From assembly GCA_032717465.1 (NCBI GenBank), contig CM064664.1, positions 4,118,804 to 4,182,803 on the forward strand: DNA of 64,000 bases, written 5' to 3'. The number at the start of each line of letters is the position of its first letter. Position 1 is the stretch's first letter. Position numbers and translations under genes: made by a program. This DNA comes from Coenobita brevimanus. Lineage: Eukaryota; Arthropoda; Malacostraca; Decapoda; Coenobitidae. Under the pieces are notes generated by a model that worked only from the letters and a program-made list of their open reading frames with translations, was not told the origin of the DNA and ran no database searches. This document shows, one piece after another, positions 46,089-57,299 of this stretch.

Positions 46089-47332
46089 CTGGAGGTACTC
46101 TAAGAGATGAGCTACATTCTAATAAGTCAATCCCCCAACTATGTCTCCCCAGCCTGAAGTTACCAAAGCTTTGCTAGCTTCCACATAGCACCTGCCTGCT
46201 TTCGTATGAGCTTGTCCTTCAGTACAATTTGGATACTGCTGTGCCCTTTTAACCATTCTAAACACCCAAGCGTCTGACACATAGCAGTCACTTTCGAATG
46301 TATTTATAAGGGCTTCATTCCTGAGCAGTGGGTCCTGTTTGGAAAATAGAGGGCTAAAGCATTTCAGCCGTGTGGCAATTTGGCTGAATATGAGCTTTAA
46401 CATGCCAAATTTTCTCCAAATCACTAGCAAGCTTCAGTCTATGTATCTAAGCCTCACAGTCTCTTAGGAACCTATTTACGTCATAGTCATCTTCCCCAGT
46501 AAACTGTATAGTCGGTTGTGCTGTAGGCAACACCTTTATACAGTCTGGGTTCAAAGGTGACTAGGCAATGAAAGGTCCCTGAGATTGCCTAACCGGTGCT
46601 ACAGGTGGTAATGTTTAAGCGTATCAGAAGTAAGGTTAGTAGTTGCCATACTAGGTACATGCCATATAGGATTATTAACATGGGTTTTCATGCCAACACT
46701 GTTAGTATTCAGGCCCCAAAGCTTAGCATAAGGAGCTTTAGGAAATAAATGATACTGCCCTTGCTGTCCGAAAGCCTGTGGGGTGCTAAACATGCCTGAG
46801 GTGAAAGTGGGTACATAAGTGGCTGGATTAATTTCAGAGCATAGTGGATTTTGTGGATTTGTTAGAGTGTCTATGGGTGTTGCTGCAGCCTGTTCTCCAA
46901 TGTTCACAGTCTCATCTGCACTAGGAATGCCTTCGTCAGTAAGACCAGTGGCCATTTCAGAACTAGGTTGACACTCAGGCACTGTTTAATATGTACGTCC
47001 AGAATGCAAACAAAGTGTTAAAGTCTTCCTGAGTATCTAATTGCCCAGAAGTGTCCGGGCTACGAAGTCTATTCCCCAGATTTCCTGCACCCATATCATC
47101 CAACACTTGTACAATATTATCCAACTTCTCTGCCCTCCACTCACGTAAGTCTAAGCCTGATAAGTCTGATTCACCATACTAATTCCCACTGTACCTGTTG
47201 TAAAGAGACAGCTCCTTCCTCAGGTGTTGCTTGTTTCATATCTTTTTTAATCTTTCGCCCCAACTTTCTCAGCTTATCCATCTAATCCTTGCCAGTATAT
47301 ATTCCCTTCCCAGTCACAGGAAGTTTAGACAT
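46089..47332 (-). pseudogene. gag N-terminal and capsid part of the Gypsy-like element
   Basis: A start codon at 47332 gives MSKLPVTGKGIYTGKD, then a stop and a basic segment MDKLRKLGRKIKKDMKQATP. A Pro/Gln-rich segment is open at 46599-46982. A capsid-like stretch, FTGEDDYDVNRFLRDCE, lies near 46460-46515, and another open stretch at 46119-46430. Stops and frameshifts occur throughout. The product would be the structural protein of the particle. It is cut by the Tigger-like element at 46088 and resumes at 38757. Confidence 0.72.
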
Positions 47333-47973
47333 AGACAAATAGTTTAGTTATGGGCTTAGCAACAGAGATCAGGACACAGACAAGATACACAGAAAACTAA
47401 AATTTTAGAGAGGACTCAGAAACCTTTATTTTCACACATTTCCCATATTACCATGTGCTGATCACAGAGTGAATGTCTCGTGGAATGATATGCATGTACA
47501 CTAACATAGGTGTATTCAGATGATGATGAAATCCAGGTTGATTCGCACTGCAATTCCATGGAAGTCACACACACTCGCCCAGGTCTCATCCCTCCAGACA
47601 CGCTGAGACATACTCTCCACGCCTGCCTCAGTCGACTGCCTCTCTCTCGCCGCTCGTGCCTCACCAGGGTTGCCAGATGCCCTGAAGATGATGTTATCCC
47701 TCTCAGTGCCGGTCTTGAGCTCTCCCTCGTAACAGAGAACTATCTCGCCAGATCTCACTAGAGACAGAGATACTAATCTTGAGAGAACAAGTTCACTACT
47801 CTGACTTTCCTTCTCTCACTGTTCTATCCTTTATCTCACTCCACAATTAGTCCCTTTGCAAAAGGGGGATTTTCTTGGATATTTTGTTATTCACTTGAGA
47901 TTGAGATGCAACATGAGCATTTCCGAGGGTTGCTTACTTCACAAGTTAGAGTCTCTTTTCAGCACTTTTCATA

Positions 47974-47993
47974 TCCCAGCACTGAGCCACCAA
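47974..47993 (-). promoter_or_regulatory. Putative primer binding site
   Basis: TGGTGGCTCAGTGCTGGGAT on the minus strand starts a few bases inside the 5' LTR boundary. TGG at the start fits the CCA end of a tRNA primer. I cannot name the tRNA. Confidence 0.6.
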
Positions 47994-47998
47994 ATTAA

Positions 47999-48674
47999 TG
48001 TTTCCCCGGCATAGACTCTGCTGAATTCCACAGCTGGCCACCGAGACTTTGGTGACTGATAAGCCCAGGAATTAAGAGCATGTAGCATGTCATGTTAATC
48101 AGAAAACCAGGAGCAAGTATGTTTCTCCCTCTTTATTATGCCACAAAGATACAGCTGTGACACGAGAGATAGCGGAACAGAGCGTCTACTGCTGGCAAGA
48201 ACTAGAATGTATCTGACCGCCTCGTTCCCCAGCCTGGGAACCAGCAAAGGTCAGCAAAATTAAGAGATGTCACTATCTCTCGGACATATGGAGATAGGTA
48301 CACAAGTAGGTGTAAATTACGACTCTACCATGCATATCATATATCTCAATTAGGCAGTATTAACCGTATATGTAGTATTAACACATATATTTCCCCAAAA
48401 CTGAGCTATATACACAATTTATTCCCTTCCCTCACTCTTCATTCAATCTCCCTGTTTACATCGAAAAGTGCTAGCCTTAGCATGTCTGGCCTCTCTCTCT
48501 CCCACCACACTCAACAGTGAGGATGTATTTGGTTATTCATCTCAACACACTAATACATATCCATTAAATATGAATAAATGCATCTATGTATATAAGATGT
48601 ACAGTAGTGTGAAACATAACTCATTGTGGTAGTGATGCCAGAACCAGAACATTTGCACAATTGTGCAAGCCACA
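47999..48674 (-). repeat. 5' LTR of the Gypsy-like element
   Basis: About 676 bp. Minus-strand ends are TGTGGCTTGCACAATTG and GGGGAAACA. From 48207 to its outer end it aligns with the 3' LTR at 24491-24959, with an insertion of about 10 bp (CAATTGTGCA) near 48658. A polyadenylation-type AATAAA is visible on the complementary strand as TTTATT, near 48420 and 48130. Confidence 0.9.
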
Positions 48675-49016
48675 CACTACATACTAACTAGACCAATTAT
48701 GGCCTCGGTAAACATAACATGACAGAAGATTTCTACCTAGTTAGAATACAGAGAAAAAGTTGTGAACCTCATTCTCAAACAGCATACTAAAAACTGCACT
48801 ATACTGATATTATGAAGAGTAAAAAACTAAAATCTGGCCTGAGAGGAAAAGTATAGCGTGATGGAAATAGCTCGTCATGCTTGGACAGACAGACCACTGT
48901 GTGGACCTTGGGACTTAAGGTATTTAAGCCAAAAAGTTTGTAACTATGAAAAATAACACAAATGGAACAAAATATGTCATAGCTCCATGCGAGCAGAGTC
49001 TAGGATGAGCACCGTG
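48675..49016. other. Unassigned DNA
   Basis: Flanking DNA outside the Gypsy-like element; I see no feature in it. Confidence 0.5.
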
Positions 49017-49024
49017 CAGTAGAG

Positions 49025-49310
49025 CAGTGATTCTCAAACTATGGGTCGCGACCCAAAGGTGGGTCGCGAGAGGAATTTTGATGGGTCGCAGGGACATAGA
49101 ATAGGCCTAATGCTTACAATGTATTTTATTTACTTAACTGAAATTGTAATTATCCTTATTACACTATTAGCCTATGCATATTAACTACAATAGGCTATGT
49201 ACCGGTTTCTCTCTCTCTTTCTCTCTCTCTCTGATTTTTCTACCTTGTGGGTCGTAAAGTCTTGAAATACTCCAAATAGGGTCACACACTAAAAAGTTTG
49301 AGAGCAGCTG
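49025..49310. mobile_element. hAT-type MITE, 286 bp
   Basis: Ends are CAGTGATTCTCAAACTATGG and, reversed, CAGCTGCTCTCAAACTTTTT. The 8-bp CAGTAGAG is present at 49017-49024 and again at 49311-49318, the duplication length made by hAT transposases. The interior contains GGGTCGCGACCC and GGGTCGCGAG, a sequence style familiar from hAT MITEs. There is no coding capacity. Confidence 0.93.
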
Positions 49311-49318
49311 CAGTAGAG

Positions 49319-52300
49319 GAAACTTGCCCTACTTGATGAAATCTCTGCTCAATGAGGAGCTAGGAGCGACACTAGAAAATGTATTTTCAGATGTCGTATA
49401 GTAAGACAGCAGTCCAATCCGCAACAGACTAGCATGGCGGAAGCAAACCACGGCTATCATATCAACTGAAAAGCTGTGCACTGTGTGGGGCTGCAAATCA
49501 GAAATTAACATACTGAAATCAGGAAAGAAAAATGCCCCCCCCAAAAAAAAAAAAAAAAAAATGAAACATGGGCAATTCCTCCAAGATGAAGGCTTACCAT
49601 GCAACTGTGAAAGTAGTAGCACAGAGTCGAGACGATGCTGGTGCACAGCTCGTATAGGATGGATGCTGTCCCCAGGTGTTGCTCATGCATTGCACTGACA
49701 GAGAGAATGACCTGCCTTGCCAACATCAGCGTTGAGCAAAGGAAGGACAGAGAAGGGGTAATGGGGTAAGGATATTTGAGGATTGTACTCACGTTTGCTA
49801 GCATTCCCTTCTTTTAGGCTGCATTTATTTCCACGATTTTGGGGATATATTTCCCTGCTGCATCCAGCAGAAGTGAAAGGAGCTAACTCTACAGCTCACT
49901 AAATGCTGACTTGCCCATCTGGTCATTAATATTATTAATTGAAAGAAAATGGAGAGGGGTACATTCACACACTTGCACTGAGTATCCACTGTCTGTTTAT
50001 ATAGTATCTTCCAGCTCACTCCTTTTCTCCAGGAAGGAAGATTGTGGACTACAAGAAAAGGGCACCTTCACTCTGCAGTCCATTGGACTTACCTAAGGAT
50101 GAGCCTCTGACAACGAAATCAACATTAACCCTCCCTCTGTTTGTAATGTTAAGCCAAACCGTGTTTACATTCAACTAGCAGTGCTACCCATCTTTGCTAG
50201 AGTTAGCCATATTACGGAAAATTGATTCCGGTATTTTAGAAATCCTCAAAGGTAGACAAATTCGTGGATGGACGAAACAGCAATCACACACATTTCTCCA
50301 CCAAATAACACACCCAGTAATTCATCTACTGATCTTGGAGAACTTTTTTTTTGGGGGGGAGGGGGGTGATGAGTGATCGAGAATCTGAAATGGAGGTCAG
50401 TATTTACATTTATTGGTCCACAGGACCTATTTTAGTCCATATTAACCCTTATCCACCAGGTCTTTCCCACCATCTTTCACTCCTCCTTACGGGGAATTTC
50501 CGAGATTTTGGCAAAAGTACCCTTATTTCAAACCCTAATATTTTCCAAATTATTATAACTAGAGAAGAAACTACCTATACAGAAGACTCTTCAACTCTTC
50601 CTCTTTCGAATGAAATTATCTCAAAGTCTGCAGGTGGTCCTGTCAATGAGTAAGGATACGTTAAAGATGACTGGTTTTCCGTGTTTTGGCGGGCTAATCC
50701 GGGTGTGCGCCACTGTCAGTGACCTTGGACTCGCTGGCTAGCATTGGCAACACTGCCTGGAGTGGTGATTGTAACACTGCCTGGCCTCTCTGAATACTCC
50801 ACTCATTCAATTTTTTCTTGCTCACCACCGAAAGGATGAGTCATCACTCGGTTCATGTGGCTCCCCATAGTTTTTTCTGCCCATTTCATAGTGCCATTAT
50901 GCCCCGAAGATGTATAGGAAAAGAATCGCTCTTTATTTTCTGTACTTCTTGCATCAATTATAATAATTTCCCCCTACTACGGCACTTATATTTGCACTTG
51001 ACATCACGATTACGGGTAATTGCACTTTGAGAAGTAAATGTTCTGGCTGTTTCACGAACTATGGTTGAGTATGAGGTAATTACTTGTACAGAAATTGTGA
51101 CTAATTTGTACTAATCAGAGGCATCATGAAAATATTACTAATCTTAACACAACTTATCTTTTCTGTAATTCACATCACAAATACACTAATGCTCACATAT
51201 TCACAATATTTTCTGATTAATGAGGGAAAAAATTTAGTTACAGCCAACCAGGTGATCTTTCTCTCCAAAGTACTTTTGGTTTCCTTTCATTGTACTAGAT
51301 AGGGTTACTCAAGGTATTTCCAATCATTGTTTCACAAATTACCATAAACAGTAACACTTATTGCAATGCACTTGGAAAACTTATCATAAAAACACATATT
51401 TCATAACACTAGATGTAACTTACATCTTACATTTCACTTACATATTAAAAAAACACACTTGTAAATATCTGTTTACTATTTACAATTTCCCACACACCAG
51501 CTCAGTCACTGAGCCCTTTCCCCAGTGGTAAAGGCAGGACTTTCACGGGGGTCAATGATGCAATCGGAATCGGCCGAGGAAGATAAGAAAGACATCGCTC
51601 TTCACTCTACGAATGCCGTTAACAGACTGAGCCATGCATCAGTAGGGTACCTTGGGTACCTACCTACCCAATGGGTGTCATAGAAAATGGTCGTGAGTTC
51701 AAAGGGTGCCGGGAAGGTGCTTTCAGCATATCCGTTCAGCCGGTGGCACTCCACACCCTGAAATGTGACAGCTTGCTGGCACGCAGGGGTTAATGCACAC
51801 AAAAGACTTCATTCTATCCATTCATCAAATCCTTTTCTGTTCATCAGAAATGTTAAGTCCTGGGGCTTAAATACTCAGTCCCAGCATTTAAGGTGAGATT
51901 TCGTTCCTGAACCTTGAAAACTATTAGGCTTTAATTTTCGTGGAGGGGGGGTGGAGGGTCAAGGATTAAGGTTGTGCTTCTTCCCCAAGCCTAAATCTTA
52001 TCGTGTCAAATACCTAATTTACCCTGTAAGCAGATACATCCAAAATTCCATTCTTTTAATCTAATAACAATGCATATTTCTAACAGGACAACTAGTGTCT
52101 GAGGCTGTGCCTCTTCACTTGAAAGTCTAAGTGCAGTTCCAGTGGTTCAGTCTCAGTTCTTTTGCATTTCTTTGTCTTCACACTATGTTTCACTTTATAT
52201 ATAAAAAAACTAAATTTCTAGTGGGTAGGTGAAACTGAGCACACACCCTCTTTACCAAACCTAAAGCGATGTCCACATGGTGTGTGTGGCCTTCCTCAGG

Positions 52301-52639
52301 TCTTTATCTATAACCAAACAAATATGCAGCACTGAAGCTTGTAAATTTTTGGCCTGTATAGCAGATGCAGGGAGTGCTGGAGCTCCCATTCCATCAGCCC
52401 TCGGGACTAGCTCCTGACCATCCCCCTTTGCTGAACTTTGTTTCAATAACACAGAGAATAGGCCACATGCTCTCCAGTACAAGTTCCTCTAACTGTCATC
52501 ACCAAACTACATGCACATTACACACTTCACTTCCTATTAAAAGTTTTACAAATGAAAAATTGTAAATATTTACTAAGCCTCGGAGACCCTGAGGGAAGGG
52601 GGGGGGGAGATCAAAACCCCGACCATCCGCTCTTCTCCC
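49319..52639. other. Unassigned DNA, possible single-copy stretch
   Basis: Apart from short A and G runs (49544-49561, 50344-50368), I see no element, tandem repeat or convincing gene in these 3.3 kb. The longest frames are about 100 codons (49329-49646 minus; 50351-50653 plus) and look accidental. This is the best candidate in the window for unique flanking sequence. Confidence 0.5.
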
Positions 52640-55324
52640 GGTGATGACCCAGTGAGATGCCGTTAACCACAGCCTGGCTCACTTCTTCCTTCTGCAACAT
52701 TCGTGGCCCCTCCTCCAACATTCTCTCTGTTGAGCACCATCTCTCCTCCTGTAAACCTCACCTTCTCTTCCTAAGTGAGACCCAGCTGTCTGAGGCGACT
52801 GATAGCGAAACTTTCTGTGTATCTTCCTTCCTTCCCTATACTCATTTCTAAGCCAAAGGTGGTTTTTGCGTAGATGTATACAACGACATAGCTTGCGCTC
52901 GTGTTCCTGAACTTTAATCTTAATTCTCTACTCTGGATTCTGTATTCCTGTCATTCTCTAACTAAATATATTTATGCTGTTTATCTATCCCCTAATTCTA
53001 TTAACTATGAAAATCTCTCCAACTGTCTTACTTCTAAGATGGAACACATTCTATCGATTTCTCATTTCTCAGAAATCTCTATTCTAGGAGATTTCAATAT
53101 TCACCACAACCTTTGGCTGCCTCTCCTTTGACTAATCCACGTTGTGGACAAACCTACATCTTTTCTATCCTTAATGACATGGAGCACCTTGTACAGCACC
53201 CTACCCATATCCCTGATCATCTTGCATAGAGCTCCAACATACCCGACCTCTTCCTTACAACTAATCCTATTGCTTACACTGTTAATCTTTCCTCTCCACT
53301 GGGCTCCTCAAGTCGCAACATTATCATCTTAACCTGTCCTATCACTCCAGTAAGGCCTGTGGACCTTCCAAAGAAGCGGTGGCTGTGGCACTTTGGAGAT
53401 GCAGATTGGGATGCCCTCAGACAATACTTCTTTGATTATCCCTGGAATGGTTATTGCTTCTCTGGCTGGGAGCAATCTGAGTGTGCCTTGCACATTATAT
53501 ATGTTATTCCCCTGGGCATGGAAGCATACATTCTTTTCTTATGTCCTCAGACTAAAACTTAAAAAAAAAATGGTTTAATCACGCTCTTTCTAATGCTCTC
53601 CACAACAAAGCGAAGGCCTACAAAAGGTACTGGAGTCAACCCACTCCTGAATCTCATGTCTTTTATGTTCCTTCTCAGAACTGAGCTAATTGTTCTTTCC
53701 TCAGTTAAAAGTAATATCATTTGTACTAAATGCTCTGAACTCTAAAGCTCCAATTCTTCCTGCTCCTTCTGACACCATGCCGAAAACTCTTCTAACAACT
53801 TTATCTCATCATCTTTCCGTCTCTTTTCCATTCTGATTGGTCTGTATCTATTTCTTCTACTGATAAAACAGAACTCTTCTCTCAGACTTCCTCCTCCATT
53901 TCCACCTTGGACGATTTCGGTGCTGTTCCCCTATCACTTCCTCCTTCTGACTTCCTCATAGCTGAAATTAAAATGGTTTTCAATAGATGTATTTTCTGCC
54001 ATCACCAGCCTCAATTTTAATAAGACATATGGGCCTGATGGGATCCATCCTGTTGTCCTCAAGAACTGTGCTTCTGTGCTTACATCCTGCCTAGATGGAC
54101 TCTTTTGCCTTTGTCTGTCAACTTATAACTTTCCTTCTTACTGAAAGTTTGCTCTCAGTCAGTCTGTTCCAAAGAATGGTGACCATTCCCAGCCCTCTAA
54201 CTATCGACCAATTACATTAACATCCTGTATTTCAAGTTTTGGTGTCTATTCTTAACAATAAAATTCAAACATCTTTCTTATCATAACCTTGCTTTTGATC
54301 ATTTGAATGGGTTCAGCCAGGGACGTTCCACTGGCGATCTTCTCACCTTCCTTTCGGACTCCTGGTCGTCCTCCTCTCGGGACTCTGGAGAAAGCTTTGC
54401 CATTGCACTTGACATCTGAATGGCTTTCGATCGTGTTTGGCATTAATATTTAATTTTGGCATAAAGCTTTAATTTCCAAACTGCCCTTTTACGGTTTCTA
54501 TCTTTCTCTGCCTTCACCTTTAGCTTCCTTTCTGCTCATTCTATTGCTGCTGTTGTAGACGGCCACCGTTATTCTCCTAGAGCTATCAGTAGTGGTGTTC
54601 CTCAGGTCTCTGACTTATCAGCAACTCTCTTCCTTTTATTCATGAATGACCTTATAAGCTTTACATCTGACCTTATCCACTCATACGCTGATGACTCCAC
54701 CCTCCACCCTTACATTCACCTATTGCAGCTTCCATTTCAGCAGTTACTTCAGCAAACAAGGGATGAAGCTATGGCACACCGAATGTATGATTTAGCTCAT
54801 ATATCTGATTGGGGTAAACGTTAACTTGTTTTCAAGGCATCAAACCTCAGATCTAACATCTATCAATAGACAAAATCTTCCACAGGAGAACCCCCTAATT
54901 TTTTATTATATCCGGTTCAATCCTGCATCACCTTTAAACATACTTGGGGATTCATTATATCTGGATTTATCTTGGAAAGAAATTATCACTTCTCTTGTAA
55001 ATGAGATTGGGTGTGCTAAGCCGACTCCGTGCCTCCTTAACCCCTGCACAGTTGTTGACTTTATAAATGGGTTTTATTCGCTCCTGTGTAGAGTACACTG
55101 CTCATGCCTGGGGAGGCTCCTCACATGCAGTTGTTCTCAACAAGGTGGAGACAAAGGATTTTCACCTCATTAACTCTCCTTCTACTGGTTCCCTTCTACC
55201 TCTGTCTTTTAGCTGCACTGTTGCATCTTTATCTCTTTTTTTATCGCTGCTTCAATGGTCACTGCTCGTCTGGGCTCTCTGCTTGCATTCCTCCACCAGT
55301 AACTCGAGCTCGTAACACCCGTCT

Positions 55325-55613
55325 GCGAAATTTTTTTTCCTGCCCAGTTCCGTCACTTTGCACATATGGCACCGTTGCCCTGTGTTTAGTTTGGCAACGC
55401 CGCGCAGCAGTGAGCCATATCGGATGCCAGGTTTAGTATTCATCACAATTATTTACTTTTTTTTATGCTTGACTATAAATATAATACCTGACTATCTATA
55501 TTTTACATGGATTGAAAGAATAATAGAGACATAGAGGTCATATAGTTTTCGCTGCCTTAGCTTAAATAAATATAAAAAGGGGCCATACCACTGTCTTTAC
55601 TTCGTCACTCGTC

Positions 55614-55657
<44 letters not shown>

Positions 55658-56944
55658 ACTCTCTACACTTTGCTAAAATTAGTTATATGTTGATTTAATG
55701 AAAATGCGGTACGTCTTAGGGGTGGTACATGACTGCTCGTTGAGAACACTTATCAGTAACATATGTTGTAGGCCTATACTACTTTACCTGTCATTTCTTG
55801 TCATTGCTCCCAGACGTACGATTCAATCAGCTGTGTTTACAATCGGCAATGGCGCATCACAGTGAGTTTATTTTTTTAATTCCTTGTTTCTCTTGATTTA
55901 CTTATTTTGCACACAATGGTCTATAATGTCTCATGTCTGACCCAATGCCTGTCATCAGCACATGGGAAATAGCATATGGTGCCTGGTGCTGTGTAATATT
56001 TAATAAAGATTATACCGTAACAAATAAAGCGTTGCATTTCATCAAATACAAAAACCCTTCAAGCATACTTAACATGAAATGAAGGACATGAGAACATGAA
56101 ATAATCTGAAATGTAACCTGACATGATTTTACTAATATACCTAAGAAAAACAAGAAAATAATCTGAAATCTAACCTGACAAATGATTTTACTAATATACC
56201 TAAGAAAAACAAGAAAATAATCTTAAATCTAACCTGACATATATACCTAAGAAAATGTCTAATGAAACATTGATATTCAGGCATCATTGATAACAATATT
56301 TCCCAGCTTGCAGCAGAAATTACCAAGGTTAACCCTTAAGAATGATCATGAAAAGCGTTTTAGGTGATAAAATATTATGGGTCATTAACCTCTCTCTCTC
56401 TCCTGTAAACACATCTGATTGAATCGTACGTCTGGGAGCAATGACAAGAAATGACAGGTAAAGTAGTATAGGCCTACAACATATGTTACTGATAAGTGTT
56501 CTCAACGAACAGTCATGTACCACCCCTAAGACGTACCGCATTTTCATTAAATCAACATATAACTAATTTTGGCAAAGTGTAGAGAGTATCTTCCTTGCAT
56601 ACTCACCTTTTATTGATGACCCTTCATGTTATTATTTTATACTGTTTCAAGCTCTCTCTCTCTCTCTCTCTCTCAGCAGACGAGTGACGAAGTAAAGACA
56701 GTGGTATGGCCCCTTTTTATATTTATTTAAGCTAAGGCAGCGAAAACTATATGACCTCTATGTCTCTATTATTCTTTCAATCCATGTAAAATATAGATAG
56801 TCAGGTATTATATTTATAGTCAAGCATAAAAAAGGTAAATAATTGTGATGATGGCACACTTCTGCGCGGCGTTGCCAAACTAAACACAGGGCAACGTTGC
56901 CATATGTGCAAAGTGACGGAACTGGGCAGGAAAAAAAATTTCGC
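55325..56944. mobile_element. Foldback-type element with about 520-bp inverted arms and 9-bp target duplication
   Basis: 1620 bp. The outer ends are perfect inverted repeats: GCGAAATTTTTTTTCCTGCC on the left and its reverse complement ending at 56944. CACCCGTCT is found at 55316-55324 and 56945-56953, and other family A copies have it once. Arms match over roughly 55325-55845 and 56395-56944, with a GA run in the left arm (55619-55652) and the mirrored TC run on the right, plus a few differences. No transposase frame is visible. Long arms and a 9-bp duplication fit Foldback or Mutator-like elements. Confidence 0.93.
56098..56262. repeat. Tandem repeat of about 62 bp in the foldback loop
   Basis: AAATAATCTGAAATGTAACC...TTACTAATATACCTAAGAAAA is repeated about 2.7 times in the unique middle of the foldback element. 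Confidence 0.9.
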
Positions 56945-57299
56945 CACCCGTCTAGCAACAAACTCTCATCTTTTTTCTGTCCAGCTCCCTAATGCGAGAG
57001 TTAATCACTACTCGCAGTTCTTCATTTATGCAACAGGACAACTCTGGAACTGTCTCCCTCTGTCTGTATTTCCTATTGCCTATGATCTCCAATCTTTCAA
57101 ACGCAGTGTCCATACATCTTTAAATGATTAGATCTTGAACTTGGCTCTTTTTAACCTTGTTTTCGTTTTTTCCTTAAGGAACAACTTACAGGCTCCCGGC
57201 CTTTGATTCCTTCTTCCGTGCATAAAGAAAAAAAAAAACATACATACAAGTGCCCAGACAGACACACGTAATAATTATATAGATTATAATAAACCTGGC

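Larger units (their letters stand above)
24491..48676 (-). mobile_element. Ty3/Gypsy-like endogenous retroelement with envelope gene, heavily nested
   Basis: A complete retrovirus-like layout lies on the minus strand: 5' LTR (47999-48674), primer site, gag (N part 46089-47332, C part 38263-38757 plus a duplicate), protease and linker (35829-36770), RT (35104-35828 and 31039-31171), RNase H (28911-29482), integrase (27649-28910), env (25108-27716), polypurine tract and truncated 3' LTR (24491-24959). Most of the 24 kb is later insertion. The element is inactive: RT, protease and integrase each lack a catalytic residue, and stops and frameshifts are frequent. The LTRs differ by roughly one base in ten by eye, which fits an old insertion. 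Order and content match the errantivirus-type branch of Gypsy elements. Confidence 0.88.
52640..57235 (+). pseudogene. Family A retrotransposon, copy A4, split by a foldback element
   Basis: A long copy from the endonuclease start (SSFCNIRGPSSNILSVEHHL near 52680-52740; LSETQLSEATDSETF near 52770-52815) through GDFNIHHNLWL near 53090-53125, the linker WHFGDADWDALRQYFFDYPW near 53390-53450, RT (YGPDGIHPVVLKNC near 54030-54070; YADDSTLHP near 54687-54712) and the C-terminal region. It is split at 55325-56944 by a foldback element and resumes at 56954 with the conserved tail, ending near 57230 in a poly-A tail. Many stops and frameshifts are present. Confidence 0.87.

Noticed and set aside
51600..51800. 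Possible tRNA-derived SINE (a GAGTTCAAAG-like B box and a GCC-rich segment)
   Set aside because: The A box and spacing do not fit, and no tail or duplication is visible.
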